The position numbers were made by a program, and so were the translations under genes. A stretch of DNA of 64,000 bases from Pontibacter populi (GTDB lineage Bacteria; Bacteroidota; Bacteroidia; Cytophagales; Hymenobacteraceae): positions 868,001 through 932,000 of the forward strand of contig NZ_JAHWXQ010000002.1 in the NCBI RefSeq assembly GCF_019336435.1. The letters run 5' to 3'. Under the pieces are notes generated by a model. That model was not told the origin of the DNA. It did not search any database and was given only the letters and a program-made list of their open reading frames with translations. Positions 36,658-44,875 of the stretch are shown one piece after another (the stretch's first letter is position 1; every line of letters starts with the position of its first letter).

Positions 36658-37410
36658 GGAATTATGAATCAGAGATGGACCTACTTGTTTCATCACCTTA
36701 TTTTTATCTGAACCGGTATTAATGGGTTTTGATGGATTTGGGAATGGTCAGTTCTTGGCTATGGTAGTTGCTATAGTTGCGTTTATTGTTCTATAGTTAG
36801 CGTTTTAACCTACCCCTACCCCTCCCGAGAGGGGAATTCTGGCTATAGTTAAAGTTTGACCTACAGTTTTATAGTTTCGGTGGTCCAACCACCCCTAACC
36901 CCTCCTTATCTAAGGAGGGGAGCTTTGCCTCTACCATTTCACAAACTATAGTTCTATAGTTACAGCCCACGAGCAAGGCAGGTTTACCTGTCCCTTTGGA
37001 ATTACAACCACGATCAAGCTACAGAACTCTAGCTAGTCATGTAAACAAGATTTTGCTATCGAACTGATCACAGTCTTTGGGTTGAGCGCCTTGTGAATAT
37101 CTGGTGGCGCAGCCATTGCGAGTGAAGCGAGCAAAAGAGATTCGCGCAGCGCGATGCCCGAAGACGGGGCCTCCCGGCCATGAGGGCACCAAAGTTAAAT
37201 TGAAACGATAGATTTGTAGAGCTCCCAGGATTGTAAATGGTTTAGAAGGATAGCTTGGTTCCAGCTGCAACTATAGTTAGCAATAAGCTGAGATAGATTT
37301 CTCACTTTGTTCGAAATGACAATAGAGAAGTATATCAACTATAGCCCAGACACTAGCAGGAGCTGCGCACACTGCTAGGTCATTACAAATCCTACTAATC
37401 TGATAAATCA
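36658..37410. repeat. Composite dispersed non-coding repeat, copy 1
   Basis: This gene-free stretch is a mosaic of modules that recur at 41.6-42.3 kb in the same orientation. Module A (36801-36841, C-rich with CCCTCCCGAGAGGGG), B (36881-36930, CCTCCTTATCTAAGGAGG hairpin), C (36966-37020, GGCAGGTTTACCTGTCC) and D-E (37072-37322, ending GTTCGAAATGAC). Several CTATAG palindromes lie between modules. The small ORFs inside use different frames in the two copies, so the region is not protein-coding. Confidence 0.85.
37075..37194. repeat. Potentially structured repeat module D, copy 1
   Basis: The module starts with CTTTGG (37075-37080) and ends with its complement CCAAAG (37189-37194). Inside, TGCCC (37155-37159) pairs with GGGCA (37184-37188), and CCCG-AAGA-CGGG can form a small hairpin. 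The same pairs exist in copy 2. Confidence 0.6.
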
Positions 37411-37449
37411 TTAAAAACAGAAAAGCCGCTGGCTTTTGGCACAGCGGCT
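37411..37449 (-). terminator. dnaB terminator
   Basis: On the reverse strand AGCCGCTG (37449-37442) pairs with CAGCGGCT (37431-37424), followed by a T-rich tract. It lies 75 bp past the dnaB stop. Confidence 0.85.
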
Positions 37450-37524
37450 AATCTTCCTTTGGCTATTCCTTTATACTATAACCAATGTTGCTTAAACGCA
37501 AACACCGGGTGTATATTGTCTTAC

Positions 37525-39105
37525 TTAAAATGGCGGCTCTTCGTCGAAACCTGAAGCAGGGAAACCACCTCCCTTATTTCCATCATTCATGCGGCTACCT
37601 AAACGGATGGAGCCGGGAGTCTCCGCATCGAATGTGCTATTTGGCAATGCATTGAAGGTATTAAACCCGTCACCACCAAAATCTGTGTCTAAGTTAGTAA
37701 ACTTTGTGTACTTACCAATAAATTTCAGCTGCACATTCTCCAGGGAACCGTTACGGTGCTTGGCTATGATCACCTCCCCCACACCTGCTGTTGGGTTACC
37801 CATTTCGTCTTCTGTAATGCCGTAATATTCCGGACGGTACAGGAAACAAACCATGTCGGCATCCTGCTCTATCGAACCGGATTCACGAAGGTCAGACAGC
37901 TGCGGTCGCTTATCACCACCACGTGTTTCTACGGCACGGCTGAGCTGCGACAACGCAATTACCGGAACGTTAAGTTCCTTGGCCAGCATCTTTAGTGCTC
38001 GTGAAATCGATGCAATCTCTTGTTCACGGTTACCGCCACCCTTGCCTTCGGCGTTACCGCTCATCAGCTGAAGGTAGTCAATAATGATCATCTGAATATC
38101 AAACTGGGCTTTCAGACGACGGCATTTGGTACGAAGCTCACGAATAGAAAGCCCCGGCGTATCGTCGATAAAGATCGGAGCCTCAGTGAGTTTGGCAATT
38201 TTATGGTTCAACTGCGCCCACTCGTAATCTTCCAGGCTACCTTTTTTGATCTTTTCAGAATCAAGCTCTGCTTCAGAAGAAATAAGACGGTTAACCAACT
38301 GTAATGAGGACATCTCAAGTGAGAAAATCGCAACACCCTTTTTAAAATCAACTGCCGCATTTCGCATACACGAAAGCACGAAAGCTGTTTTACCCATCGC
38401 AGGACGGGCTGCAAGAATAATTAAGTCAGATTTCTGCCAGCCCGATGTTACACGATCCAAAGCAGTTAAGCCGGTTGGTACACCTGTTAAGCCATCTTCC
38501 TGCTTACGTTTTTCTTCGAGTTCTTTGATGGCCGCGTGCATCAACGAGCGCATGTCGTCGAAGTTCTTGCGGATGTTGGATTCGGATACTTCGTATAGTT
38601 TGGCTTCGGTTTTATCCAACAGCTCAAAAACGTCGGTGGTATCTTCAAACGCACTCGACAGTACTTCCGAAGAAATAGAGATCAGATCGCGCTTAATGGA
38701 GTTTTCGGTAATGATACGCGCGTGGTACTCGATGTTGGCTGCTGAGTTTACACGTGTGGTAAGCTGGGTTACATAGTAAGCACCGCCTGCCAGTTCCAGT
38801 TCACCCAACTCGCGCAACTCGTGCGTCACCGTCAAAATATCTATCGGCTCCGACTTATCGAAAAGCGCCAATATTGCTTTAAAGATACGTTGATGGGCTT
38901 CTTTGTAAAAGCTCTGCGGGCGCAGAATATCGATTACTGTTGTCAGCGCATCTTTTTCCAACATCAGAGCGCCTAATACGGCCTCTTCCAGATCCAGCGC
39001 CTGCGGTGGCTTTTTGCCAAGCTCCGAAATAGCAGGTGTCTTCTTCTGCCATCCGTTGCGTTGTCCCGCTGCGCGTACGTTCGTTTGCATTTCCTCCATA
39101 ATCAC
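37525..39105 (-). CDS. dnaB: Replicative DNA helicase
   Basis: Hexameric RecA-fold helicase that unwinds DNA at the replication fork. The N-terminal helical domain (about 35-140, starting PPQALDLEEAVLGALMLE) is followed by a linker and the motor domain. Walker A is ARPAMGKT (233-240); IQMIIIDYLQLM is Walker B; LSQLSRAVETR and DLRESGSIEQDADMVCFLYR are helicase motifs H3/H4. At 526 residues it is complete, with no intein. The C-terminal tail is Gly/Asn-rich. Start ATG 39105, or 39099 (MEEMQ). TAAATTTG directly upstream fits a -7 element but would leave almost no leader. Confidence 0.96.
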   Translation of the reverse strand: MIMEEMQTNVRAAGQRNGWQKKTPAISELGKKPPQALDLEEAVLGALMLEKDALTTVIDILRPQSFYKEAHQRIFKAILALFDKSEPIDILTVTHELRELGELELAGGAYYVTQLTTRVNSAANIEYHARIITENSIKRDLISISSEVLSSAFEDTTDVFELLDKTEAKLYEVSESNIRKNFDDMRSLMHAAIKELEEKRKQEDGLTGVPTGLTALDRVTSGWQKSDLIILAARPAMGKTAFVLSCMRNAAVDFKKGVAIFSLEMSSLQLVNRLISSEAELDSEKIKKGSLEDYEWAQLNHKIAKLTEAPIFIDDTPGLSIRELRTKCRRLKAQFDIQMIIIDYLQLMSGNAEGKGGGNREQEIASISRALKMLAKELNVPVIALSQLSRAVETRGGDKRPQLSDLRESGSIEQDADMVCFLYRPEYYGITEDEMGNPTAGVGEVIIAKHRNGSLENVQLKFIGKYTKFTNLDTDFGGDGFNTFNALPNSTFDAETPGSIRLGSRMNDGNKGGGFPASGFDEEPPF

Positions 39106-39151
39106 AAATTTAAGATTTAACAGACAGAAGCAATCTTCATAACCCTGTTAA

Positions 39152-39171
39152 TAATCCACAAGATATCCACA
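39152..39171. promoter_or_regulatory. Two DnaA-box-like 9-mers between dnaB and mpl
   Basis: TAATCCACA (39152-39160) and ATATCCACA (39163-39171) are each one base from TTATCCACA and lie 11 bp apart, on the same face of the helix. They sit in the 153-bp space between the divergent dnaB and mpl genes. DnaA control of dnaB is possible but unproven. Confidence 0.4.
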
Positions 39172-39220
39172 AAGTATCAACATATTAGTGTATAGCTATT
39201 TTTATTTAGCCAAGGTCTTC

Positions 39221-39228
39221 TAACTTTG
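39221..39228 (+). promoter_or_regulatory. Probable mpl promoter, -7 element
   Basis: TAACTTTG matches TAnnTTTG 31 bp before the preferred ATG at 39259. It overlaps the alternative TTG start at 39226, which argues against that longer reading. Confidence 0.6.
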
Positions 39229-39258
39229 TCTGTTTGCAATATTAATTGCCCGGAATAT

Positions 39259-40644
39259 ATGGAGAAGAAGGAATTACAACGCATCCACCTGATTGCTACT
39301 GGCGGAAGCATCATGCACAACCTCGCATTGGCCCTGCACGACAAGGGATTGAATGTTACAGGCTCAGACGACGAGATTTTTGAACCTGCCAAAAGCAGGC
39401 TGGCTGCAGCTGGCTTACTTCCTGCCCAGGAAGGCTGGTTCCCGGAGAAACTGGATGCAACTATAGATGCTGTTATTCTGGGGATGCATGCCCGTCCGGA
39501 CAACCCTGAGCTGTTAAAAGCACAGGAACTGGGTTTGCCGATCTATTCTTTCCCGGAATTTATTTACGAGCAGAGCCGCGACAAACAGCGCATTGTAATT
39601 GGTGGCAGCCACGGCAAAACGTCCATCACGTCTATCATCATGCACGTGCTAAAAACTATAGGCCGCAAGTTTGATTATGCTGTTGGTGCGCAGATTGAAG
39701 GGTTTGACCGCATGGTGAAACTGACCGAAGATGCCCCGATCATCATCATCGAAGGCGATGAATACCTTTCTGACCCGATCAAGCGTGTTCCAAAATTCCA
39801 TTTGTATCACCACCATATAGCAGTAATCAGCGGCATCAGTTGGGACCACATTAACGTATTCCCGGACCCGGACATGTACCGCGACCAGTTCCGCATTTTT
39901 GCTGAGATGACACCGAAAGCAGGAACACTGATCTATACAAAAGACGATGAGCAGGTGCAGTTAGTGGCCGTACCACGTAACCCGGCTGATATAAACTATA
40001 TCGGTTATGGCGTGCACGACCATACTATAAAGAACGGCAAGACTATACTCCACACCAAAAAAGACGGTGATATAGAGATACAGCTGTTCGGGGAGCACAA
40101 CCTGCGCAACATTAATGCAGCCAAGGAAGTGTGTAAGAAGATCGGTGTGAAAGCGCATGACTTCTACGAAGCCCTTAAAACTTTTAAAGGTGCGGCCAAG
40201 CGACTGGAGAAAATGGGTGAGACAGATACCACCGTTATTTTCCGTGATTTTGCGCATGCCCCATCTAAAGTAAAAGCAACTACAGAAGCCGTAAAAGCAC
40301 AGTACCCCCAACGCCAACTGGTAGCAGCCCTGGAACTACACACCTTCAGCAGCCTGAACAAGAATTTTATACCGCAGTATGCCGGTGCCCTGGATAAGGC
40401 CGACGAAGCTATAGTATACTTCAACCCTAAAACCATAGAGCACAAGCGCATGGAAATGCTTTCGGAAGATGAACTGAAAGCTGCTTTTAAGAACCCGAAC
40501 CTGAAGGTATTTACTGACTCTGAAGCACTGCAGCAGCACCTGCTAAACTATAACTGGCAGAACGCCAACCTGCTGCTGATGAGCTCAGGCAACTATAACA
40601 ACATTAACATGGAGGCGCTAACGCAGGCGGTTCTGAAAGCATAA
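39259..40644 (+). CDS. mpl: UDP-N-acetylmuramate:L-alanyl-gamma-D-glutamyl-meso-diaminopimelate ligase
   Basis: Mur-ligase-family enzyme that reattaches recycled murein tripeptide to UDP-MurNAc. HLIATGGSIMHNLA near the N-terminus is the nucleotide-fold start typical of MurC/Mpl; GGSHGKTSITS is the ATP loop; IIEGDEYLSDP and the HINVFPD region form the central domain; DFAHAPSKVKAT opens the C-terminal domain. The product is 461 residues from ATG 39259, the normal Mpl length. A TTG at 39226 would add 11 residues but overlaps the promoter. Mpl is chosen over MurC from the overall sequence; MurC itself is not in the window. The exonuclease gene follows 4 bp later. Confidence 0.9.
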   Translation: MEKKELQRIHLIATGGSIMHNLALALHDKGLNVTGSDDEIFEPAKSRLAAAGLLPAQEGWFPEKLDATIDAVILGMHARPDNPELLKAQELGLPIYSFPEFIYEQSRDKQRIVIGGSHGKTSITSIIMHVLKTIGRKFDYAVGAQIEGFDRMVKLTEDAPIIIIEGDEYLSDPIKRVPKFHLYHHHIAVISGISWDHINVFPDPDMYRDQFRIFAEMTPKAGTLIYTKDDEQVQLVAVPRNPADINYIGYGVHDHTIKNGKTILHTKKDGDIEIQLFGEHNLRNINAAKEVCKKIGVKAHDFYEALKTFKGAAKRLEKMGETDTTVIFRDFAHAPSKVKATTEAVKAQYPQRQLVAALELHTFSSLNKNFIPQYAGALDKADEAIVYFNPKTIEHKRMEMLSEDELKAAFKNPNLKVFTDSEALQQHLLNYNWQNANLLLMSSGNYNNINMEALTQAVLKA

Positions 40645-40648
40645 CCCT

Positions 40649-41461
40649 ATGAAACTGAACCTGAAACGCCCCATCGTATTTTTTGACCTTGAAACCACCG
40701 GCACCGACATCAGCAAAGACCGCGTTGTAGAAATAAGTGTGCTGAAAATAATGCCTGATGGTGAAGAGATCCTGAAAACCCGTAAGATAAACCCGACCAT
40801 TCCGATACCGCTGGAGTCGAGTTTGATTCATAAAATCTACGATGAGGACGTGAAGGACTGCCCTACCTTTGCGCAGGTTGCTAAAAACCTGGATCAGTTC
40901 ATGAAAGGCTGCGACCTGGGAGGCTATAACCTGATCAGGTTTGATATTCCGTTGCTGGCCGAGGAGTTCCTGCGTGCAGGTATAGATTTCGACCTGGACA
41001 ACCGCCATGTAGTAGATGCCTGCCGTATTTTCCATATGATGGAGCAGCGCACCTTATCGGCTGCTTACAAATACTACTGCGACAAAACCCTGGAAAACGC
41101 CCACAGCGCCGAAGCCGATACCGTAGCAACGTATCACATCCTAATGGCCCAGCTTGACCGTTACCAGAACACACCGATCGAAATTGCAGAGGGTATTGAA
41201 GAGTTTCCAGTTCAGAACGACATGGCGCAGCTACACAAGTTCACGTTCCAGAAAACAGCTGACCTTGCCGGTCGAATTACCTATAACAATGCCGGTCAGG
41301 AGGTTTTTAACTTTGGTAAACACAAAAATGCTATTGTGGAAGAAGTACTGCAGAAAGAACCGACTTATTATGACTGGATGATGAAAGGTGATTTTCCGCT
41401 TTATACGAAGAAGATATTGACCCGTATCAGACTGCGCAGTATGCAGAGTAGTGTGTCTTAG
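40649..41461 (+). CDS. DnaQ-like 3'-5' exonuclease
   Basis: A DEDDh exonuclease of 270 residues. Exo I is FFDLETTGTD with Asp13 and Glu15; Exo II is GGYNLIRFDIPLLAEE; Exo III is HSAEADTVATYHIL. The C-terminal 70 residues (NFGKHKNAIVEEV, YDWMMKGDFP) match the extra domain of exodeoxyribonuclease X-like proteins, so a repair or turnover role is more likely than proofreading. It starts 4 bp after mpl and is probably co-transcribed with it. Confidence 0.9.
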   Translation: MKLNLKRPIVFFDLETTGTDISKDRVVEISVLKIMPDGEEILKTRKINPTIPIPLESSLIHKIYDEDVKDCPTFAQVAKNLDQFMKGCDLGGYNLIRFDIPLLAEEFLRAGIDFDLDNRHVVDACRIFHMMEQRTLSAAYKYYCDKTLENAHSAEADTVATYHILMAQLDRYQNTPIEIAEGIEEFPVQNDMAQLHKFTFQKTADLAGRITYNNAGQEVFNFGKHKNAIVEEVLQKEPTYYDWMMKGDFPLYTKKILTRIRLRSMQSSVS

Positions 41462-41476
41462 AGTTTGATAAGAACT

Positions 41477-41525
41477 GAAAAAGCTCTCCTGTCATATAGT
41501 TGATGGGAAGGCTTTTCTTTTTACA
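41477..41525 (+). terminator. Weak terminator after the exonuclease gene
   Basis: GAAAAAGC (41477-41484) can pair with GCTTTTC (41511-41517), with some inner pairing and a following T-rich run. The stem is imperfect. Confidence 0.45.
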
Positions 41526-42374
41526 CTGGCGCGGACATCTTTGCTCAACTGGTCTTGCAAGGACAAGTGTAGTAGTCTATGTCATCGTTTCATAGTTTGC
41601 TAAGTCCAACCACCCCCAGCCCCTTCTTGTCTAAGGCGGGGAGCTTTTACGGCTACTTCCCCACCTGTCATCCTGAAAGGATCTTGAAAGAAGGGAGATA
41701 AGACCTTTGCTATAGTTCAACCGATAGTTTTATAGTTAGCGTTTTAACCCACCCCTACCCCTCCCTAGAGGGGAATTTCTGTTGTTGCTATAGTTGGGTT
41801 ATAGTTTTATAGTTTCCGTTTGTCATCCCCCTTGCCCCCTTCAAAGGGGGACCTATCTACTACTACTTCTCTAATTGTCATTTCGACGAAGGAAAAATCT
41901 GAATCAACTATAGTTACACACCACGAGCAGGGCAGGTTTACCTGTCCCTTCGAAACTATAGCCACGATCAATCTCGAAGCTTATAGATTCAGACAATAGA
42001 TGCTGGTTACTATGCGATACTTCTCAGTCTTTGGGTTGAGCGCCTTGTAGATTTGCGGTGCTGAAAGCATTGCGACGCAGGAGCAAAGCAAATGTACACC
42101 GCGCGATGCCCGAAGACGGGGTCTCCCGGCCGTGAGGGCACCAAAGCTGGATTGAAACGATAGGCTCTTAGAGCTCCCAGGATTAGAGGAGATTTGAAAG
42201 AAAGGCTTGGTTCCAGTAGTAAAGACTCTAACTATAGAAGTATAAGCTGAGATAGATTTCTCCTTTCGTCGAAATGACAAAGAGGGGAAACTATAGGATA
42301 CATAACATCTTTTGGCTGACACTCAGGACGACAATTAATAACCTCTGAATAGAAATAAAAATGCAACATTTATT
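41526..42374. repeat. Composite dispersed non-coding repeat, copy 2
   Basis: Gene-free mosaic sharing modules with 36.7-37.3 kb in the same orientation: B' (41603-41653), A' (41732-41781), C' (41919-41971) and D'-E' (42026-42280). The order of A and B is swapped relative to copy 1. An extra C-rich/G-rich hairpin (CCCCCTTGCCCCC...GGGGG) lies near 41826. CTATAG palindromes occur between modules. A 113-codon reverse ORF across D'-E' uses a different frame from that in copy 1 and is not a gene. Confidence 0.85.
42029..42146. repeat. Potentially structured repeat module D, copy 2
   Basis: CTTTGG (42029-42034) and CCAAAG (42141-42146) bound the module, and TGCCC (42107-42111) pairs with GGGCA (42136-42140), as in copy 1. 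The 5' half differs more than the 3' half. Confidence 0.6.
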
Positions 42375-42411
42375 AAATGATAAAGCCGCTATCCCAGCGG
42401 CTTTATCATTT
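42375..42411. terminator. Terminator of the TPS-TPP gene
   Basis: AAATGATAAAGCCGCT (42375-42390) pairs perfectly with AGCGGCTTTATCATTT (42396-42411). It lies directly behind the stop codon of the reverse-strand gene. Confidence 0.9.
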
Positions 42412-42415
42412 AAGT

Positions 42416-44632
42416 TCATCCCGTCATTTTAGCATTAGGTGGGAATTCCTTTGTCTCCTGCTTAACAAGCCTGGTTAACATATCCCGAACTTCGCCCGGA
42501 CCATCTAGATGATATTTAGCGATAGAGTAAGAGTTACCGGTTTTTATAGTGTAGGCATTGCGCGGCATGGCTTTAAATATTTCTTCATCGCCCCAATCAT
42601 CGCCAATGGCCAGCACAAACTCATGCGGATACATGTTAAGCCAGTGGCTGGTTGCTTTCCCTTTATTTACCTCTTGGGCTTTAATCTCAACAGCCATTTG
42701 TCCGTCTAAAACCTGTAGGTTACTATTAGTAGCCAGGAAATTCAGGTGATTTACAAGTTCACGGGCGCGAAGCTCGCCTAAGCCGGTTTCAACGCGGCGG
42801 TAATGCCAGACGAGCGAATATTCTTTCTCTTCAATAAACGAGCCCGGTGTGCGGTCAACGTATAGTTCAAGAATCAGGCGAATATCACTTTTCCAGTCAT
42901 CCATCAGGCTCATCATGGTTTTCCAGCCCGACCCGCGTTGCTTCAGCCATACCCCATGTTCGGCTACTATATCCAGGCTCAGATGACCCAGCCAGTCTTC
43001 CATATTTGCTTTTTCGCGGCTACTGATCACAACCACCCTGTTTTTAGGGTTAGCGCTCAGGCTTTCCAGTAATTCCAGCAGGTCTTCATCCGGACGCGCC
43101 ATCAGAGGCTTAGCTTTATAGTTGGTAAGCGCACCATCGTACTCCAGGAATATCAGGCGTGAACTGGCTAACTCGTACGAGTCGCTCATCTCCTGGAAAG
43201 TAGCATCGTCGAGGTAGCTGGTTTCCAGAGACATCTGTTTGATCTTGACATATGACAGGCGGTCCATGAACAGGCTGACCCAGTGGTGTATGTTATAGCG
43301 TTTAAGAGTATCCTGCATGTTAGCCATATGTACCTTCTGCTCCTCTTCAGGCATCGTCAGGGCTTCATACATGGCCTCCACAATCTTATTAATATCGTTG
43401 GGGTTTATCAGCAGTGCATCCGATAATTCCTTAGAAGCCCCGGCCATCTCGCTAAGTATAAGTACCCCTTTCTGATCGAGTTTGCTAGCAACATACTCTT
43501 TGCAAACCAGGTTCATGCCATCGCGCATCGGCGTTACCAGGGCTACATTGGCCATGCGGTAAAAAGCAGAAAGTACCTCCAGTGGCAGGGACCGGTAGAA
43601 ATACTGGATCGGGTTCCAGTTAATATCACTGTATTTACCATTAATGCGTCCTACCAGCTCATCTACTTCTTCTTTCAATTCCTTATATTTCTCAACAGCA
43701 TCCCGGCTTGGTACTACCAGCATAACCAGCGTTACCTTTCCATGAAACTCCGGATAGCGTTCCAGGAACAATTCAAAAGCCTGTAAGCGTTGTGGTATCC
43801 CTTTGGAATAATCCAGTCGGTCGATGGAGATAATGATATTTTCGGTACCAACATTTTTGCGGTATTGCTCTTCCAGTTTCAATACTTCTGCGGATGCGGC
43901 AACTTCCGAATACTTTTCATAATCGATGCCCATCGGGAACGAATCCACTAAAAGCGAGCGGCTGCCGGTATTAATCCAGCCATGCATGCCGCCATAACCA
44001 ATAAGCCGGTTAACCGAACTCAGGAAGTGGCGCATGTCATCATAAGTATGGAACCCGACCAGGTCGGCGCCCAGCATGCCTTCCAGCAATTCTTTCCGCC
44101 AGGGCAGTAACCGGAAAACCTCGTAACTCGGAAAAGGTATGTGCTGAAAGAAACCTATCGTTGCATCGGGTAGCTTTTCGCGGAGCATGGAGGGTAAGAG
44201 CAATAACTGGTAATCGTGTACCCAGATCGTGTCGTTGGGGCTGGCGTGTTTCAGAATTTCATCGCAATATTTCTGGTTCACCTCCACATACGTTTCCCAG
44301 AGATTCTGCTCATAAATAGCGTACTGGCTGAAATAATGAAAAGTAGGCCAAAGTGTTTCGTTGCTGAAGCCTTCGTAAAATTCCTTTACCTCCTGTTCCG
44401 TCAAGAAAACAGGATACATATTATCCTTCCGGATATCTTCAATAACTTTCTCCTGTTTGTCAACCTCTTCAATTACCATCCCAGGCCAACCAATCCAGAG
44501 GTTGTCCTTCTTTTTATATATAGATCCAAGGCCTGTTGCTAAGCCTCCTTCACTGGGTGAATAAGTAAGTTTTCCATCCTTCTCCTGCAGTTTTACCGGC
44601 AGTCGGTTAGATACGATAATAAGTTTTGCCAT
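42416..44632 (-). CDS. Fused trehalose-6-phosphate synthase/phosphatase-like protein
   Basis: A 738-residue fusion. Residues 1-470 are a GT20 trehalose-6-phosphate synthase: EGGLATGL (28-35), WVHDYQLLLLP (137-147), DRLDYSKGI (271-279) and DGMNLVCKEY (371-380) cover UDP-glucose and glucose-6-phosphate binding. Residues about 490-738 are an HAD-fold trehalose phosphatase domain with ISSREKANMEDWL, VAEHGVWLK and GDDWGDEEIF. Motif I, normally DxDGT, reads EYDGA: Glu497 replaces the nucleophilic Asp (codon 43142-43144) and Ala501 replaces Thr. The synthase half should work; the phosphatase half may be weak or inactive. It has its own terminator and is divergent from the channel gene. Confidence 0.93.
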   Translation of the reverse strand: MAKLIIVSNRLPVKLQEKDGKLTYSPSEGGLATGLGSIYKKKDNLWIGWPGMVIEEVDKQEKVIEDIRKDNMYPVFLTEQEVKEFYEGFSNETLWPTFHYFSQYAIYEQNLWETYVEVNQKYCDEILKHASPNDTIWVHDYQLLLLPSMLREKLPDATIGFFQHIPFPSYEVFRLLPWRKELLEGMLGADLVGFHTYDDMRHFLSSVNRLIGYGGMHGWINTGSRSLLVDSFPMGIDYEKYSEVAASAEVLKLEEQYRKNVGTENIIISIDRLDYSKGIPQRLQAFELFLERYPEFHGKVTLVMLVVPSRDAVEKYKELKEEVDELVGRINGKYSDINWNPIQYFYRSLPLEVLSAFYRMANVALVTPMRDGMNLVCKEYVASKLDQKGVLILSEMAGASKELSDALLINPNDINKIVEAMYEALTMPEEEQKVHMANMQDTLKRYNIHHWVSLFMDRLSYVKIKQMSLETSYLDDATFQEMSDSYELASSRLIFLEYDGALTNYKAKPLMARPDEDLLELLESLSANPKNRVVVISSREKANMEDWLGHLSLDIVAEHGVWLKQRGSGWKTMMSLMDDWKSDIRLILELYVDRTPGSFIEEKEYSLVWHYRRVETGLGELRARELVNHLNFLATNSNLQVLDGQMAVEIKAQEVNKGKATSHWLNMYPHEFVLAIGDDWGDEEIFKAMPRNAYTIKTGNSYSIAKYHLDGPGEVRDMLTRLVKQETKEFPPNAKMTG

Positions 44633-44875
44633 TTGAAAAAAGTAGTGTTATAAACTGGCAATGAAAGCGCGTATTAAATAGCCGGATTAACTATACAGCA
44701 CCTGCCATTTATCTGAGCCAACTACAAAGTGGCTCTTCTAGTATTACGCAGGAAACTGCGTTACGTTCCAACTATATTCAGCTTTTACTATAAAGCCCTA
44801 TTTGTTACTTCTTTACACATCCCGAACTATAGTAATTGTAACCATAAAGCTGCTTAAAAATAACCTCCGGCCGGT
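44633..44875. other. Divergent intergenic region, TPS-TPP / mechanosensitive channel
   Basis: This 243-bp AT-rich spacer has one AACTATAG copy near 44825 and several TATA-rich stretches, but no clear promoter pair on either strand and no hairpin worth calling. Confidence 0.4.

Noticed and set aside
37037..37270. Reverse ORF of 77 codons in repeat copy 1
   Set aside because: The homologous stretch in copy 2 is open in a different frame, so the shared sequence is not conserved as protein.
41981..42322. Reverse ORF of 113 codons in repeat copy 2
   Set aside because: It covers the D'-E' repeat modules in a different frame from copy 1 and has no protein-like character.
36658..42374. The repeat-flanked dnaB-mpl-exonuclease segment as a composite transposon
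   Set aside because: No transposase, terminal inverted repeats or target duplication is visible, and the genes inside are core genes.
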